This document shows positions 10,128-20,870 of a stretch of DNA of 64,000 bases, piece after piece. Position numbers and translations under genes: made by a program. The notes below the pieces were generated by a model that saw nothing but the letters and a program-made list of their open reading frames with translations, was not told the origin of the DNA and made no database searches. Within the stretch, counting starts at the first letter, position 1; the number at the start of each line of letters is the position of its first letter. The DNA is from Cycas panzhihuaensis (taxonomy: Eukaryota > Cycadophyta): assembly GCA_023213395.1 (NCBI GenBank), contig CM041465.1, forward strand, positions 67,215,741-67,279,740. Reading direction: 5' to 3'.

Positions 10128-11283
10128 TTCAGGCCTAAAGCAATCACCTAGGCAATGATACAAGAATTTTGGTGCCTTCATGGAGAGCCAAAATTTTAAA
10201 AGAAGGGAGTATGATCATTGTGTTTACTTTAAATTTATGGATAATGGCTTATTCATTATCCTGGTACTATATGTTGTTGACATGTTGGTTGCAAGCAAGA
10301 GCATAGAAGAAATCAATAAGCTAAAGGTTTAATTGGCTAGGACTTTTGATATGAAGGATCTAGGAGCTGTAAAACAAATCTTAGGCATGGAGATACACAG
10401 AGACAAAAAAAATAGTTAGCTATGGTTATCATAGCAGAAATATGTAGAGAAGGTGCTAACCAGGTTTGGTATAGAAAATGTGAAATGAACGAGTATCTCA
10501 TTGGCTTCCCACTTCAAGCTTTCTTTGAATATGAGTCTTAGTAGTGAAGAAGAAAATGTTTATATGTCTCGTGTGCCTTATGTCAGTGCAGTAGGAAGTT
10601 TGATGTATAACATGGTATGTACAAGACCTGATATTTCACATGCAGTCGGTGTAGTTAGCAAGTTTATGGCAAATCCAGGGAAAGAATATTGGGCTGCATT
10701 GAAATGGGTGCTTTAGTATTTGAGAGGCATGAGTGACTACTGCATCACCTTTGGAGGTATAGGTAATCAAGCTTGTGGATATGTTGATTCAGACTTCACA
10801 GGAGATTTAGACATAAGAAGGTCTACTTCAGGTTATGTTTTCACTCTTGGAAATGGTCCAGTTAGTTGGATGTACAAATTGTAGAGTACAATTGCATTGT
10901 CAACTACAGAAGCTGAATATGTTGCTGCAACACATGCTTGTAAAGAAGCAATCTAGTTATAGGGTCTATTGGTTGAGCTTGGAAGGAGAAAAGAAAATGT
11001 AAAGGTATTTTGTGAAAGTCAAAGTGCTATTTACTTAGACAAGAATATAACTTATCATAGTAGAACAAAGCATATTGCTCTTAAGTAGCATTTTGTTAGG
11101 CAGGTTGTGGAAGCAGGTGGAGTGGCACTTGAGAAGATTCACACCAATCAAAATTGTGCTGATATATTCACAAAATTACTACCATTAGAGAATTTCAAAT
11201 GGTGTTTGACTTCTCTTGGCTTGTAGAAAAGATGATGAAGGGTCTAGGAAAGGTACCAGGTAAATTATTATCAAGGTGGAGAT
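10128..11283 (+). pseudogene. Ty1/copia 3' pol fragment (end of RT and RNase H)
   Basis: This is the end of RT plus the RNase H of a copia element of the same family as 37,509-42,767; it aligns to about 40,981-42,121 there. Recognisable segments are RPDISHAVGVVSKFM, the CGYVDSDF region, ALSTTEAEYVAATHACKEA and RTKHIALK. The break with preceding gypsy sequence is near 10,125-10,130, so LTR 1, gag, protease, integrase and most of RT are missing. Stops include TAA 10,329-10,331 (CAA in the sibling) and several TAG codons at former Gln or Trp positions. It runs through the PPT-like AAGGTGGAGAT directly into an LTR. It is a 5'-truncated remnant with no coding capacity. Confidence 0.9.
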
Positions 11284-11928
11284 TGTTGGATATTATGACA
11301 ACAATATTTTAGGGCTAAAATTTTGACATGTTTTCGGTATGATTTCTCCCCTTAATCTTTCTCGGGGGGTTCCAAGGTGGCTGAGAGCCCCCCTTGGCCG
11401 CAAGGTGCAAGGTGTGTGGAACGCCCCTCACTAAGAGGGGGTTCAGGGGTGATAGCCCCTGACTAAAAAAATTAGCCCTGTAAACCATATTAAAATGTGA
11501 AGAGAATCAGGGTCATTCGAAACAAATACCCTAGATTCTACGGTTGAGATGCATGCCTTGGATGTCCCTCTCATGTAGCCTATTTTAGGGATTTTCTTAT
11601 TATGTTGTATGTAATGTAATGTACTGTGATAAGGGTGGTGGCTAGTTATTATTCCTGAGAGTATTCTGCTACTGAGATGTACTATTTCTCCATTCTACAG
11701 CAATAAAGATCGATACCTTTCTTGTGTGGATGTTTCCATAGCACACTGTTAGGATTTTGCCATGTTATATTGGGTGCATATGTGATATTTAGCTTATATA
11801 TTGATGTTATTGTATTAGCTCCGATTTTAGAACTTGCATGTTAAATCTTAGTTTTGATTCCTATAACTAGTTGTAAAATAGTTTAGATCTTGTGGCTGTT
11901 TAAGGTTTGGGACCTTGTATTCTCAACA
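11284..11928 (+). repeat. Copia 3' LTR (truncated element)
   Basis: This 645-bp LTR begins TGTTGGATATT and ends TTCTCAACA, matching the LTRs at 37,509-38,141 and 42,122-42,767. The preceding PPT-like sequence is GGTGGAGAT. Base 11,929 begins gypsy copy B sequence with no matching left partner, so the target duplication cannot be checked; the other end of the copia is deleted. Confidence 0.9.
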
Positions 11929-13290
11929 GAAACCCATTTCCCTCTTAGGTCGCATGTTCTTACTCTTGCTTACCATGTAACCCCCAGCATCACCTTTTCT
12001 TCCACCTTATCGCCTCTCCTTAGCAATGAGGTAGAGCAACCTCTCATTATCGTCTACGAGAGGTCTCTTTCTGACTCTTCCAAAGAGTCTCCCGAGTACG
12101 TGGAGTGGTGGATAGACTACTATAACCCTGCTACTCCTTCTACTTTGTACTCCTCATCTTTTCGAAGCATGGTTCTCTATGGAATAGACTATTTCAAGGA
12201 TGACGAGGCTTTGCTTGAGCATCTAGCAGGCTCTGCGCCCAACTTCCCTTTTGGTCACCATAGGCTTGGTCACCAGAAGGTCTTAGCTGTTGGGTCATCT
12301 CTCACCGACCTAAGTCCATCTCCTATTTTTCCTCCTCCTGTTGATCGAGCCCCCCTTCACTTAGAGGAAGGGAATGTTATGTGCATAGGGGAAACCATGG
12401 ACATATTCCTTGCCCCAGGTAAGATCATAAAGGTGGGAGCAAAATGTTCTCTTGATAAAATGAAGGAATATACCCATTTGTTCTAGGAATTCTGATATGT
12501 CTTCAGTTGGGACTACTCTAATTTGAATGGAATAGACCCTTCCATCGTTACCCATAATCTTATCACTATCCTAGGTGCTCATCCCGTGCATTAGAAACAA
12601 TGCCCTCTTCATCCCAAACTTTTAGCTGTCATCAAGATGGAAGTTGAAAAACTCCTAAATGCAGGATTAATCACTTCTATCGACTACCCCAAGTGGGTTT
12701 CTAACATTGTCCCTATTTCCAAAAAGAACGGGACAATTAGGATATGCATTGATTTTTGAGACATCAACAATGTGTATCCTAAGGACAACTTCTCACTCCC
12801 CTTCATTAATCAAATCATTGATTGAACCGCCAGTTTCAAAGTTATGTCTTTAATGGACAGCTTCTCAGGCTATAATCAAATCCAAATTTTGCCCAAAGAC
12901 CATCATAAGATGGCCTTCATTACCGCTTGGGGCACCTTCGCCTACAAGGCAATGCCCTTTGGGCTAAAGAATGTAGATGCCACCTATCAAAGGGTGATGT
13001 AATTCATCTTTCATGACTTTATCAACAAAACCTTAGAGATTTTCATGGATGATATGATGGGTCTCTCACACGTTAGGACCCACCATCCTTCTAATCTATG
13101 AGCCATCTTCACATGATGTTGCAAATACCATGTAAGCCTCAACCCTCTCAAATGCATGTTTACCGTAACAGCTGGTAAACTCCTCGGTTTCCTTGTCTCA
13201 AAGTAAGGAATCCAAATTGACCCTGATAAAGTCAATGCCATCCTTGACATGCTACTTCCTAAGACCCAATGACAAATCAAGTCATTCTTT
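11929..13290 (+). pseudogene. Ty3/gypsy reverse transcriptase domain, copy B, decayed
   Basis: This is a second copy of the gypsy pol, starting directly after the copia LTR; gag, protease, PBS and 5' LTR are absent. The pre-RT stretch is longer than that seen in copy A because A is cut by the window edge (STLSPLLSNEVEQPLIIVYE, ESPEYVEWWIDYYNPATP). Landmarks are KVGAKCSLDKMKEYTHLF, IDYPKWVSNIVPISKKNG, SLMDSFSGYNQIQILPKD, WGTFAYKAMPFGLKN and FMDD. Stops lie at 12,484-12,486, near 12,590, 12,758 and 12,823, at 13,206-13,208 and at 13,270-13,272. The first and last of these match stops in copy A at 338-340 and 1123-1125. No functional protein is expected. Confidence 0.9.
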
Positions 13291-13900
13291 GGTAAGCTAG
13301 GATTTCTTAGCTGTTTTCTGCCAAATTTTGCCATAAATACGAATCCCCTTACTAACCTATTGAAAAAGGGGACCACATTTATTTGGTCTTCAAAGGCTCA
13401 ACAAGCCTTCGAGGAGCTCAAAGAAGCTCTCACTTTTGCTACAACTTTAGTGCCTCCTCTCTTTGACATGCCATTTGTTCTCTACACTTTAACTACCAAT
13501 GAATCCTTCGGTACCATGCTAGACCAAGAGGACGATTCGGGAACTAAAAGAACTATTTACTTCATCAGTCACACCCTTGTGGCTGCTAAACTTAATTACT
13601 CCCCTGCCGACAAGGAGTACCTCTTCTTGGTGCATGTTACTAAGAAGTTTAGGCACTACTTGCTCAAGAACACTACTCGAGTGTACGTCTAGTCTGATCC
13701 CCTAAGATAATTGCTTACCCGATCTGACCTGACAGGTAAGACCGGCAAGTGGGTCGTCATCCTTCAGGAATTTGACCTCCAAATCATTAGCAAGAAGTCA
13801 AAGAAAGGGATGGTGGTTGCCAAGCAACTTGTTGATACCCCTATCTTGAACACTTTTGACGTTCTCATTGATGATTCTTTCCCTGATGAGCCCATCTTTG
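13273..13900 (+). pseudogene. Gypsy-type RNase H domain, copy B, catalytically degenerate
   Basis: This is the counterpart of 1135-1761. KGTTFIWSSKAQQAFEELKE and KLNYSPADKEYLFLVHVTKK are conserved. The first catalytic Asp position again lacks Asp: the segment reads LYTLTTNESFG, with Leu at 13,489-13,491. Loss of this residue in both copies, with different replacements, suggests the source lineage no longer depended on this domain. Stops occur near 13,690 and 13,708; both sit where copy A encodes amino acids. Confidence 0.87.
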
Positions 13901-15184
13901 TTATTCAGGATTCTTCCTCTCATCCACTCACCGATAGTCAGTGGTATGGGAACATTGTAAAATACCTTGCCTAGTAGCAGTACTATCCTAAAGCTAGCGA
14001 CAAAATTAGGTCATGTATTCAGGCTACTACCAAGAAGTACTTCCTTATGGGTGAAGTATTATATAAGAGATCCTTTGACAGGATCCTTTTCCACTGTGTC
14101 AACCCTAACGAAGAAAACCAAATACTTTGTGAATGCCATAATGAAATTTGTAGGGGTCATTTTGGGGACCAATCCATGGCCCAACAGATCTTTTGCATGG
14201 GGTACTATTGGCATCCCTCCTTAAGGACGCCCACACCTATGCCCTAAGATGTTGGCAGTGTCAAGAGCACGTCAACATCACCCACTTGCCTTCTGAGGCC
14301 ATTCATCCTGTCATATCTCTATGGCCCTTTTCCCAATGGGGGTTGGACCTTATTGGAGCCATATCCCCACCTTCTTTGTCACAACATAAGTTCATCTTGA
14401 CTTAGATGGAGTACTTCACTAAATGGGATGAAGTGGTCCCTCTATCCTCTACCCCTAGTAAGATGATAGCCACCTTCATCTACCAGCATATCATTTTTCC
14501 TTTTGGAGTCCTCGAAGTCCTGATCATAGATAATGAACTCCTTTCTATAATAAAGAGATGGATGAGCTTTATGAGAAATTCAAAATTTCTCATAAAACCT
14601 CCTCTCCCTATTACCCTTAGGCCAATGGCCAAGTTTATTCATTTAACAAAACCCTTGTAAATATCTTAGAGAAAATGGTTACCTAATCTTAAAAAGATTG
14701 GCATCTTCAACTCCTTTCCGTTCTATGGGCATATCGCATATCTATTCGCATAGCTACGAGAATGACCCTGTTCTCCCTAGTATACAGAACAAAGGTTATT
14801 CTCCCATTGAAAGTTGAGATCCTTTCCTTACAAGTTTTCCTTTGTGGTCTTGTTAATGAGGAGTCTCTTCATCAAGCTCATCTCCTAGACCTCAAGGCTT
14901 TAGATGAGAGACACTTGATTGCTTACCAAGCAAACCTCACTTCTAAGGATAGAGCACAAAGGATTTACGATAAATGCCTTCACCCCTACCCTTTACATCT
15001 TGGGTACCATGTCCTTAAATTAGAGTATCTCCAAGACTGCTTATGCAAGTTCAGACCTAAATAGGTTGGCCCCTTCGTCATTCTCAACAGCCTTGATAAT
15101 AACACTTATAGGATCGAAACCTTAGAGGGTCTAGACTTCGAGAAAGCCATCAGTGGAAAGTTCCTAAAGAAAATTTATGTGTGA
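13901..15184 (+). pseudogene. Integrase domain and pol C-terminus, copy B, decayed
   Basis: Here the first integrase Asp is intact (WGLDLIGAI, Asp 14,346-14,348), unlike copy A. The second is present (IIDNE, 14,529-14,531). The catalytic Glu is lost: GAA in copy A (2490-2492) is TAT here (14,636-14,638). Frameshifts lie near 14,200 and 14,600, and stops near 13,973-13,978, 14,404 and 15,061. The end (FEKAISGKFLKKIYV) matches copy A. Complementary lesions in A and B show that an ancestral element had the whole D,D,E triad. Confidence 0.87.
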
Positions 15185-15939
15185 CTATCCCTATCCCTAC
15201 ATAGGTTAAGCACTCCTATTTTCCTTTTTTCTCATGCTCCAAAATAAGCCTAAACTATCACCCTAAGCACATCCCCATTCCTCCTAATCGTAGGTAGAAT
15301 GGCGGCTTGTGGTGATCTTTCGTACTCCTTCCAAGTTCCTCCTATGGCACCTTTTGGTTCCCCTTGGGGGACTTTTCCTCCTAATTGGGCATGCCGTCCT
15401 TGTCGCTCCTGAGCTTGGAAGCACTCCCCAACTAGGATGACATGATTAAGTATCATTACTCCCTCTTCTGTTTGCACTTCCTTTGCATACCCTGCTATGC
15501 TCCTACGATGGACGTGTATGGCTCCCTATCTCCTAGCCCCATATGTGTCTATCGCCTACATCTGTGGTGATCATGTGTGCCTTCTAAAAGTATGGCCCTA
15601 CATGAAAGGAAATATGTGCATAACTTAAATAATCCTATAACATAAATCATATAATAATCAACTCCTAATCATCATGGTAGATAGCTCCTCATGTACCTGT
15701 GCACCCATACACATATATACACAAACACATAAACAAAACAATAAAATACACTATCATAACATCATCAGTATATACTAAATGGGGTACCAATAGCCCCGTC
15801 TATATACATAAAAATCATAATATGTCATATCATCCGCTGGAAGCCAGAATCCTTGCAGGGAGGAGTATAATCATGTGGTAATATATGGTAACTCCCTAGA
15901 GGTCTAGTGCTTTCCTAATTAATCAAAACTAATCCTACT
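15185..15939. other. Spacer between pol and antisense gene, copy B
   Basis: This is non-coding and homologous to 3039-3666, including CCTTTGCATACCCTGCTATGCTCC-type words (15,480-15,505, broken here by a few substitutions) and a TGGGGTACCAATAGCCCCGT word near 15,780 (copy A near 3506). No gene is seen. Confidence 0.5.
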
Positions 15940-17590
15940 ATGCTCTTTAGTACTCCTCTGCTCATGGAGTGTCATCTCCTGGTCACTGAGATCCTTCCCC
16001 AGGAGACCACATGCCACCTAGGCTCCTTCTCCATCACAGGGAGCTCCCTGCCTCGCTACCCTCGTCTTGATGCCTCCTCAGGGTTGCCACTGGCATCTGC
16101 ATCTAAGTCCTACTCCATGTCAATCTTGATGAAACCTAGTCCACTAGCTGATCGTATCTCCCCTGGAGATGATACCTCTCTCTCTCTCTACTTATTAGAG
16201 CCTCTCCTGCACTCCTTGGAGTCACTCCTCTAGCACGATAACTCTGATGCGACTCTCTACATCCCCACCTGCTCCAGCACCCTGAGCCTCTAGCACCTAT
16301 ACTTGACCACATATGGTATCCTTCTCTGCATGGGTCCCATCTAGCTAGACACACACAACAGTATTTTCCATGTACAGTATCTCTCTATCGTACCTCCTCC
16401 TCTTCTATTACCACCTTGCCAAGCACCTGACTTGTCGAGGCATCTCCTTCCCTCTCTACTGCTACCTCTACTACCACTGCCACTACCTAAGCTCTCTTGA
16501 CCACCCTTAGTCTCTAAATCGGTGTGTAGGATGGCCTACATGTCCCTGTAGCTCCTGAGGGACTTGCACCTCCTCCTACGGCTCCTAAAGGCCATGCCTC
16601 AACTCTTACGGTCCCTGAAAGACCCGCCTCATTACTAACTACTCGTGATGGGCCTGCCCCATCGCCCCCATCATCACCATCATTATCGTTGTCACCTCTT
16701 GGGCTACCTCCTGATCTGCCTGCCTTGTCATCACTATCCTACCTCACCCTTCTATATGGGTCTGTTATATAGTCTACCATGGTGAGGAGGTCTAGTGATG
16801 TCACCTCCATCAAGTGTCAAACATATGCTTGATCCTCGATTGCCTTAAACCGATTCTACCACCTATATACCATGGGAGCCCATGATGAGATAGGGTGTGG
16901 CCCTCCTGTTGGTGCTACAACTCTAAAGTAGTTGAAAAACTAGCACTGCAATAGTGTACTATAAGAGAAACCTCCTCTCTATGTCACTCTGATGGTGTCT
17001 AATTAGGCGATCATGTTCGCCACTATTAGGGTGGCCCAATCCATCCTCTCCCTAGCCTCACATCTCCTCCATGTCTCCATCCAGACGTCAGAGATATCTC
17101 TATAGTTCTATTTTTGGGAAATTTAGATCAGAATACCCAGTGTGATCAACTTCCTCACCCGAGGAATCTGTGACATGACCATACTTAGTACTGATATACC
17201 ATGCCTCTCCCACCTGTCCTGGCCCATGAAGAACGTGGCCGCCTCCTTGTGTGCGGCGTTGTTAGTAGGCAATTCCCTTAGCAACTTCGGTGCTTCTCCT
17301 ACGAGTATGCCAAGAATCCTTTGGATATCCCCTAGTATGATGGTAATGTCCTCTACCTGGGGGAGGTGGAATACGTTCCACCTATGATCCCAATGGGCTA
17401 CTATGTCTACTAGAAGGTGCTAGTTTGAGGTGTACTATGGTGCCCTGATAACCTTCAACAAATCGCATCTCCCTAGGATCCACTGATCCCCCTAAGCTAG
17501 CATCTCTATGAAGCTCATCATCTCACTCCAATGTTTTCGTGGTTGTCCACCACAATAACTGCCTGCCAAACACCTAATAATCAGTCAGGA
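15940..17590 (-). pseudogene. Antisense extra ORF with plant mobile domain, copy B
   Basis: This is read from about 17,590 down to 15,940. The diagnostic PMD segment is clear between 17,400 and 17,300: AHWDHRWNVFHLPQVEDITI, followed by a GDIQRILGILVG stretch. This corresponds to the same position in copy A and to the family pattern W..FHLP.GE.TI.L.D...L.G. The C-terminal end keeps RERERYHLQGRYDQLVD (16,136-16,200), matching the coiled-coil end of copy A. Asp-rich and Pro-rich middle sections are also present. Many stops and frameshifts interrupt it. Finding the same domain at the same place and orientation in both copies shows the gene belongs to the element and is not a chance insertion. Its product is unknown; PMD proteins are generally transposon-linked. 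Confidence 0.75.
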
Positions 17591-17704
17591 TACTCCCATG
17601 ACTATCTGCCTACCCTCAGGTTGCCTCTACCCTCCTCTAGGCTGGGTTTGGCATCCCTTTGGGTTAATTTCCTCCTTTTTTTCTATTTGTAATCCTCGCC
17701 CCAT

Positions 17705-17812
17705 GCCAAACTTTGTGGTACCACAAAGTTTGGCAGGGGTCCCGCTGAGGTTTCAACACTATCTCAGTAGCCCCGTGGTAAACTTCGCGACACCGCAATC
17801 TTTACCGCGGGG
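17705..17812. promoter_or_regulatory. Palindrome pair, copy B internal
   Basis: A perfect 30-bp palindrome with no loop spans 17,705-17,734 (GCCAAACTTTGTGGT and its exact complement, centred on GGTACC). About 37 bp further, near-perfect 12-bp arms (CCCCGTGGTAAA and TTTACCGCGGGG) lie at 17,771-17,782 and 17,801-17,812. This is the counterpart of 5699-5787 in copy A. Perfect symmetry in an otherwise diverged copy is notable. Confidence 0.75.
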
Positions 17813-18020
17813 CTAGTCTCACCCCCCATAAAGGGGGGGGGGGTGTTATGCCTAAAAATCCCAAAAATTTTACCCAAGTGAGCCACACTCAGGCCCACTC
17901 AGACTAGGGCTACCTAATGCGCTAGTCCTCCCTTTCTCTAGGCCTAAATTGGGCTCTAGAGGATCCAAATTCATCCTTAAGGGGCCAAAAATCACCTAAT
18001 AAAAACACGAAATGACATTC

Positions 18021-18836
18021 ATTTCAATCAACAAAATGAGGTGTCTATGGGAGGATCCACTCACCAGATCTGGTCTCACTACTGCCATCTCATCTCCCTA
18101 GTCCTAACGGTTATCTCCTCGCCTCGATCCAATGGCCTAATCTCCCTCTGCGTACCTCTGAAGTTGGGCAGCGCTCTACTGCGTAAGGAAAAGGGCTCCA
18201 GATTGATTGTGAGCCCATGAAAATGAATCTCATTTTCACAAAGTTTTCCTTATATAGGTGGGGCCCCGACGGGTACCTTCACCTTTTTTCTTACCGTAAC
18301 ATCCCTTAGGACCGTCTCTCTCTCCTTGTTACCTTTGCTTTCTGGGTCCGTCTTCCATTTTGCCTCCATAGCTCTCTTTCCTTTTCTCTCTTCAGACACA
18401 TTTATGACAAGCCCTTCAGTTCATGCAAGGTCCCTTCTACCTCAATTTTTGTACCATCTCTAAATATACTCGTGTCTATACTCATTTGACTCATCTCGCC
18501 ATCCTGAACCCAATTATGTTACCCGTTCATTCCTTTGGGGCTCCCAAAGGAAGCCCTCCCCCTGCCCCCCCCATCCAAGATTATGCCTTACTTCCTTCAG
18601 CAACCTTTGGGACCCCAGAGGGGCCTTTTCATCATCATCCCCTTCCCATTTGTTGGGCCGGTCTCCTCGTCCGTGGGTATCCTCATCTTTGGGTCCTCCT
18701 GCTCCTTACGGCCTCTATCCTTAGCCACTCGAGTCCCTCATGACTTTTTCACCCCGTTGAGTTCCTTTTTCACTCATTAACCCCGCCGTCACTCTTTTTT
18801 TCTATTCGCCTTATCAAGGTCTCTATCTTTTCTATC
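18021..18836 (+). promoter_or_regulatory. Internal promoter region and leader for aRNH, copy B
   Basis: TATATA lies at 18,251-18,256 in the shared block TTTTCCTTATATAGGTGGGG, with GATCCACTCA and GATCTGGTCT upstream as in copy A. The aRNH start codon is about 580 bp downstream. The G-box of copy A is lost here (TGCGTACC replaces CCACGTGCC). Between TATA and ATG the sequence is pyrimidine-rich without a convincing gene. Confidence 0.5.
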
Positions 18837-19257
18837 ATGACATTACTCATCTTTACCGATGGTGGAAGCCGTAGTAACCCAGGCCTTTTTGCTACCGTAT
18901 GGATCCTCTGTGACCCCTCTGGGTATGACTACGTGTTCTGGAGTCTTCATCCCCGAAGCCACCAATAACAAAGCTGAATACATAATCATTATTAAAGCTC
19001 TTATAGATGTGCTATGTTTCCACCATACACCCATCATCCTCCTTTGTGACTCTTAGGTTGTGGTGTCCCATCTCACCTAAGTCTACTAGGTGCATTGCCC
19101 ATGCCCGAGAGCCTTCACCTTGACCTCTAGATCTCTTTTGGCATGATTCTCTTCCATTGATATTCGTCACATCCCGCAGGATTACAATGTTGAGGTGAAT
19201 AGCCTTATTCGTCTCATCCTTGACCGTCACCTCCCTCTCATTGATGATCCCCCTTGA
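18837..19257 (+). pseudogene. Archaeal-type RNase H, copy B, broken
   Basis: The start ATG and the first motif are clear (TLLIFTDGGSRSNPG). After a frameshift near 18,930 come EATNNKAEYIIIIKAL, PIILLCDS, SSIDIRHIPQD and the end near LPLIDDPP. Catalytic Asp 1, Glu and Asp 2 are kept. The fourth Asp is replaced (NVEVNSL versus NAEADSL in copy A). Four in-frame stops line up with CAG, CAG, CAG and CGC codons of copy A; three are explained by C-to-T or G-to-A transitions alone. This is the same gene as 6736-7158, now inactive. Confidence 0.88.
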
Positions 19258-19662
19258 AAAACTTATCTGGTCACCCAGGAACCCAAGTTTCAAGTCATCT
19301 CTTCTTTCATATTACGATCTGTTTGCACCTCCGAAAGTTGGCCACTAATGAGGTTAAACTATGGAAACCACCAGGTTTATTTTCTTTACCCTACTATTTG
19401 TGTCGCCCCTAGTACAGAACCCTTGTTATTCTAGTTCTCTTATGTACATTATTTTTATAGCATTTGTTTGATTATGGTAATGATTACTACCATTAGTTGT
19501 TGTATTCATATGATGGGGACATCCCCCCATCTATTTTTCCTACTAATCGACTTTAGAGTAACATGTAGACAACCCCTATGTTGTCTCTCCCTCGTCTCTT
19601 AGTCCACGCATCCCGCCACGACACTCGCCATCATCATTGGCTCATACCACCATCATATTTGT

Positions 19663-20072
<410 letters not shown>

Positions 20073-20679
20073 TTGTTAACATTTTTGCTATCAGCATTCT
20101 CCATCGTGTTACGCTTTCGAGCAACAAGGCTCTGTCACCAAGGTGGCAATGTTTCCCAACTATCATGAATAGACACAGATGGGTCAAATCAGGTAGGTGC
20201 AGGTATGTTTCTATCCCATATCTCCATTATTTCTACTAGAGATGGATTGAAGCATTTTTACATTACATGACTGCGCAGTTCATTAAGTGATCACTATGCA
20301 TCCGCTACTTAATCATGTTGCATTATACCATTTCAACCTATGACGATCTAGGGATACACATCTCATGGTCACCTACAACCCTCCTTTATGTCTCCACAAT
20401 GTCCCCAAGTACCTTTGGGCCTCCATAGCCCATCCCCATCGATGGATGCGTCACAAAACCTAGCACTTCACCTAGGCCTGGCTGGTGTTTTCCACCTATT
20501 TATCAACTCTTCTTGGGAATATTTCACCTTCAGTACTTGTTTGTTGTAGGCTTTCCTAAGCCCCACAACCCTTTCCTACCACTTAGATAGAGTGTCATGC
20601 CCCTTAGGCCCAAAATATCGTCTCTTTTGGGCTCCCAAACTTCTCTTTCTTTTATTTTTACTTATGTTCTTCTGCACCA

Positions 20680-20870
20680 CGATAAAGATCGCAATACTAT
20701 TGCAAACTTCATCGTACCGTGAAGTTTACTATAATGTGACTATTACATTTTATTTTTTAAAATCTATCATGGCTAATTTCGCATTTTTTATGAAATTGCC
20801 ACGTGGCAGAGATGTATTCCTAGCCCAAGCTGAATCCTAATTGCTCAATTGAGCTAGGGTTGGGTATAAA
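20680..20870 (+). promoter_or_regulatory. LTR-type promoter module, copy B
   Basis: It holds an inverted repeat with 8-bp arms (AAACTTCA 20,704-20,711 and TGAAGTTT 20,720-20,727), a perfect palindromic G-box GCCACGTGGC (20,798-20,807), and a TATAAA box (20,865-20,870) in GGGTATAAAAACCC. About 60 bp downstream begins a CTCTTCTTACTC-type leader. The same order occurs in copy A at 8020-8195. The likely U3 promoter of the element is inferred from this architecture. Confidence 0.6.
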
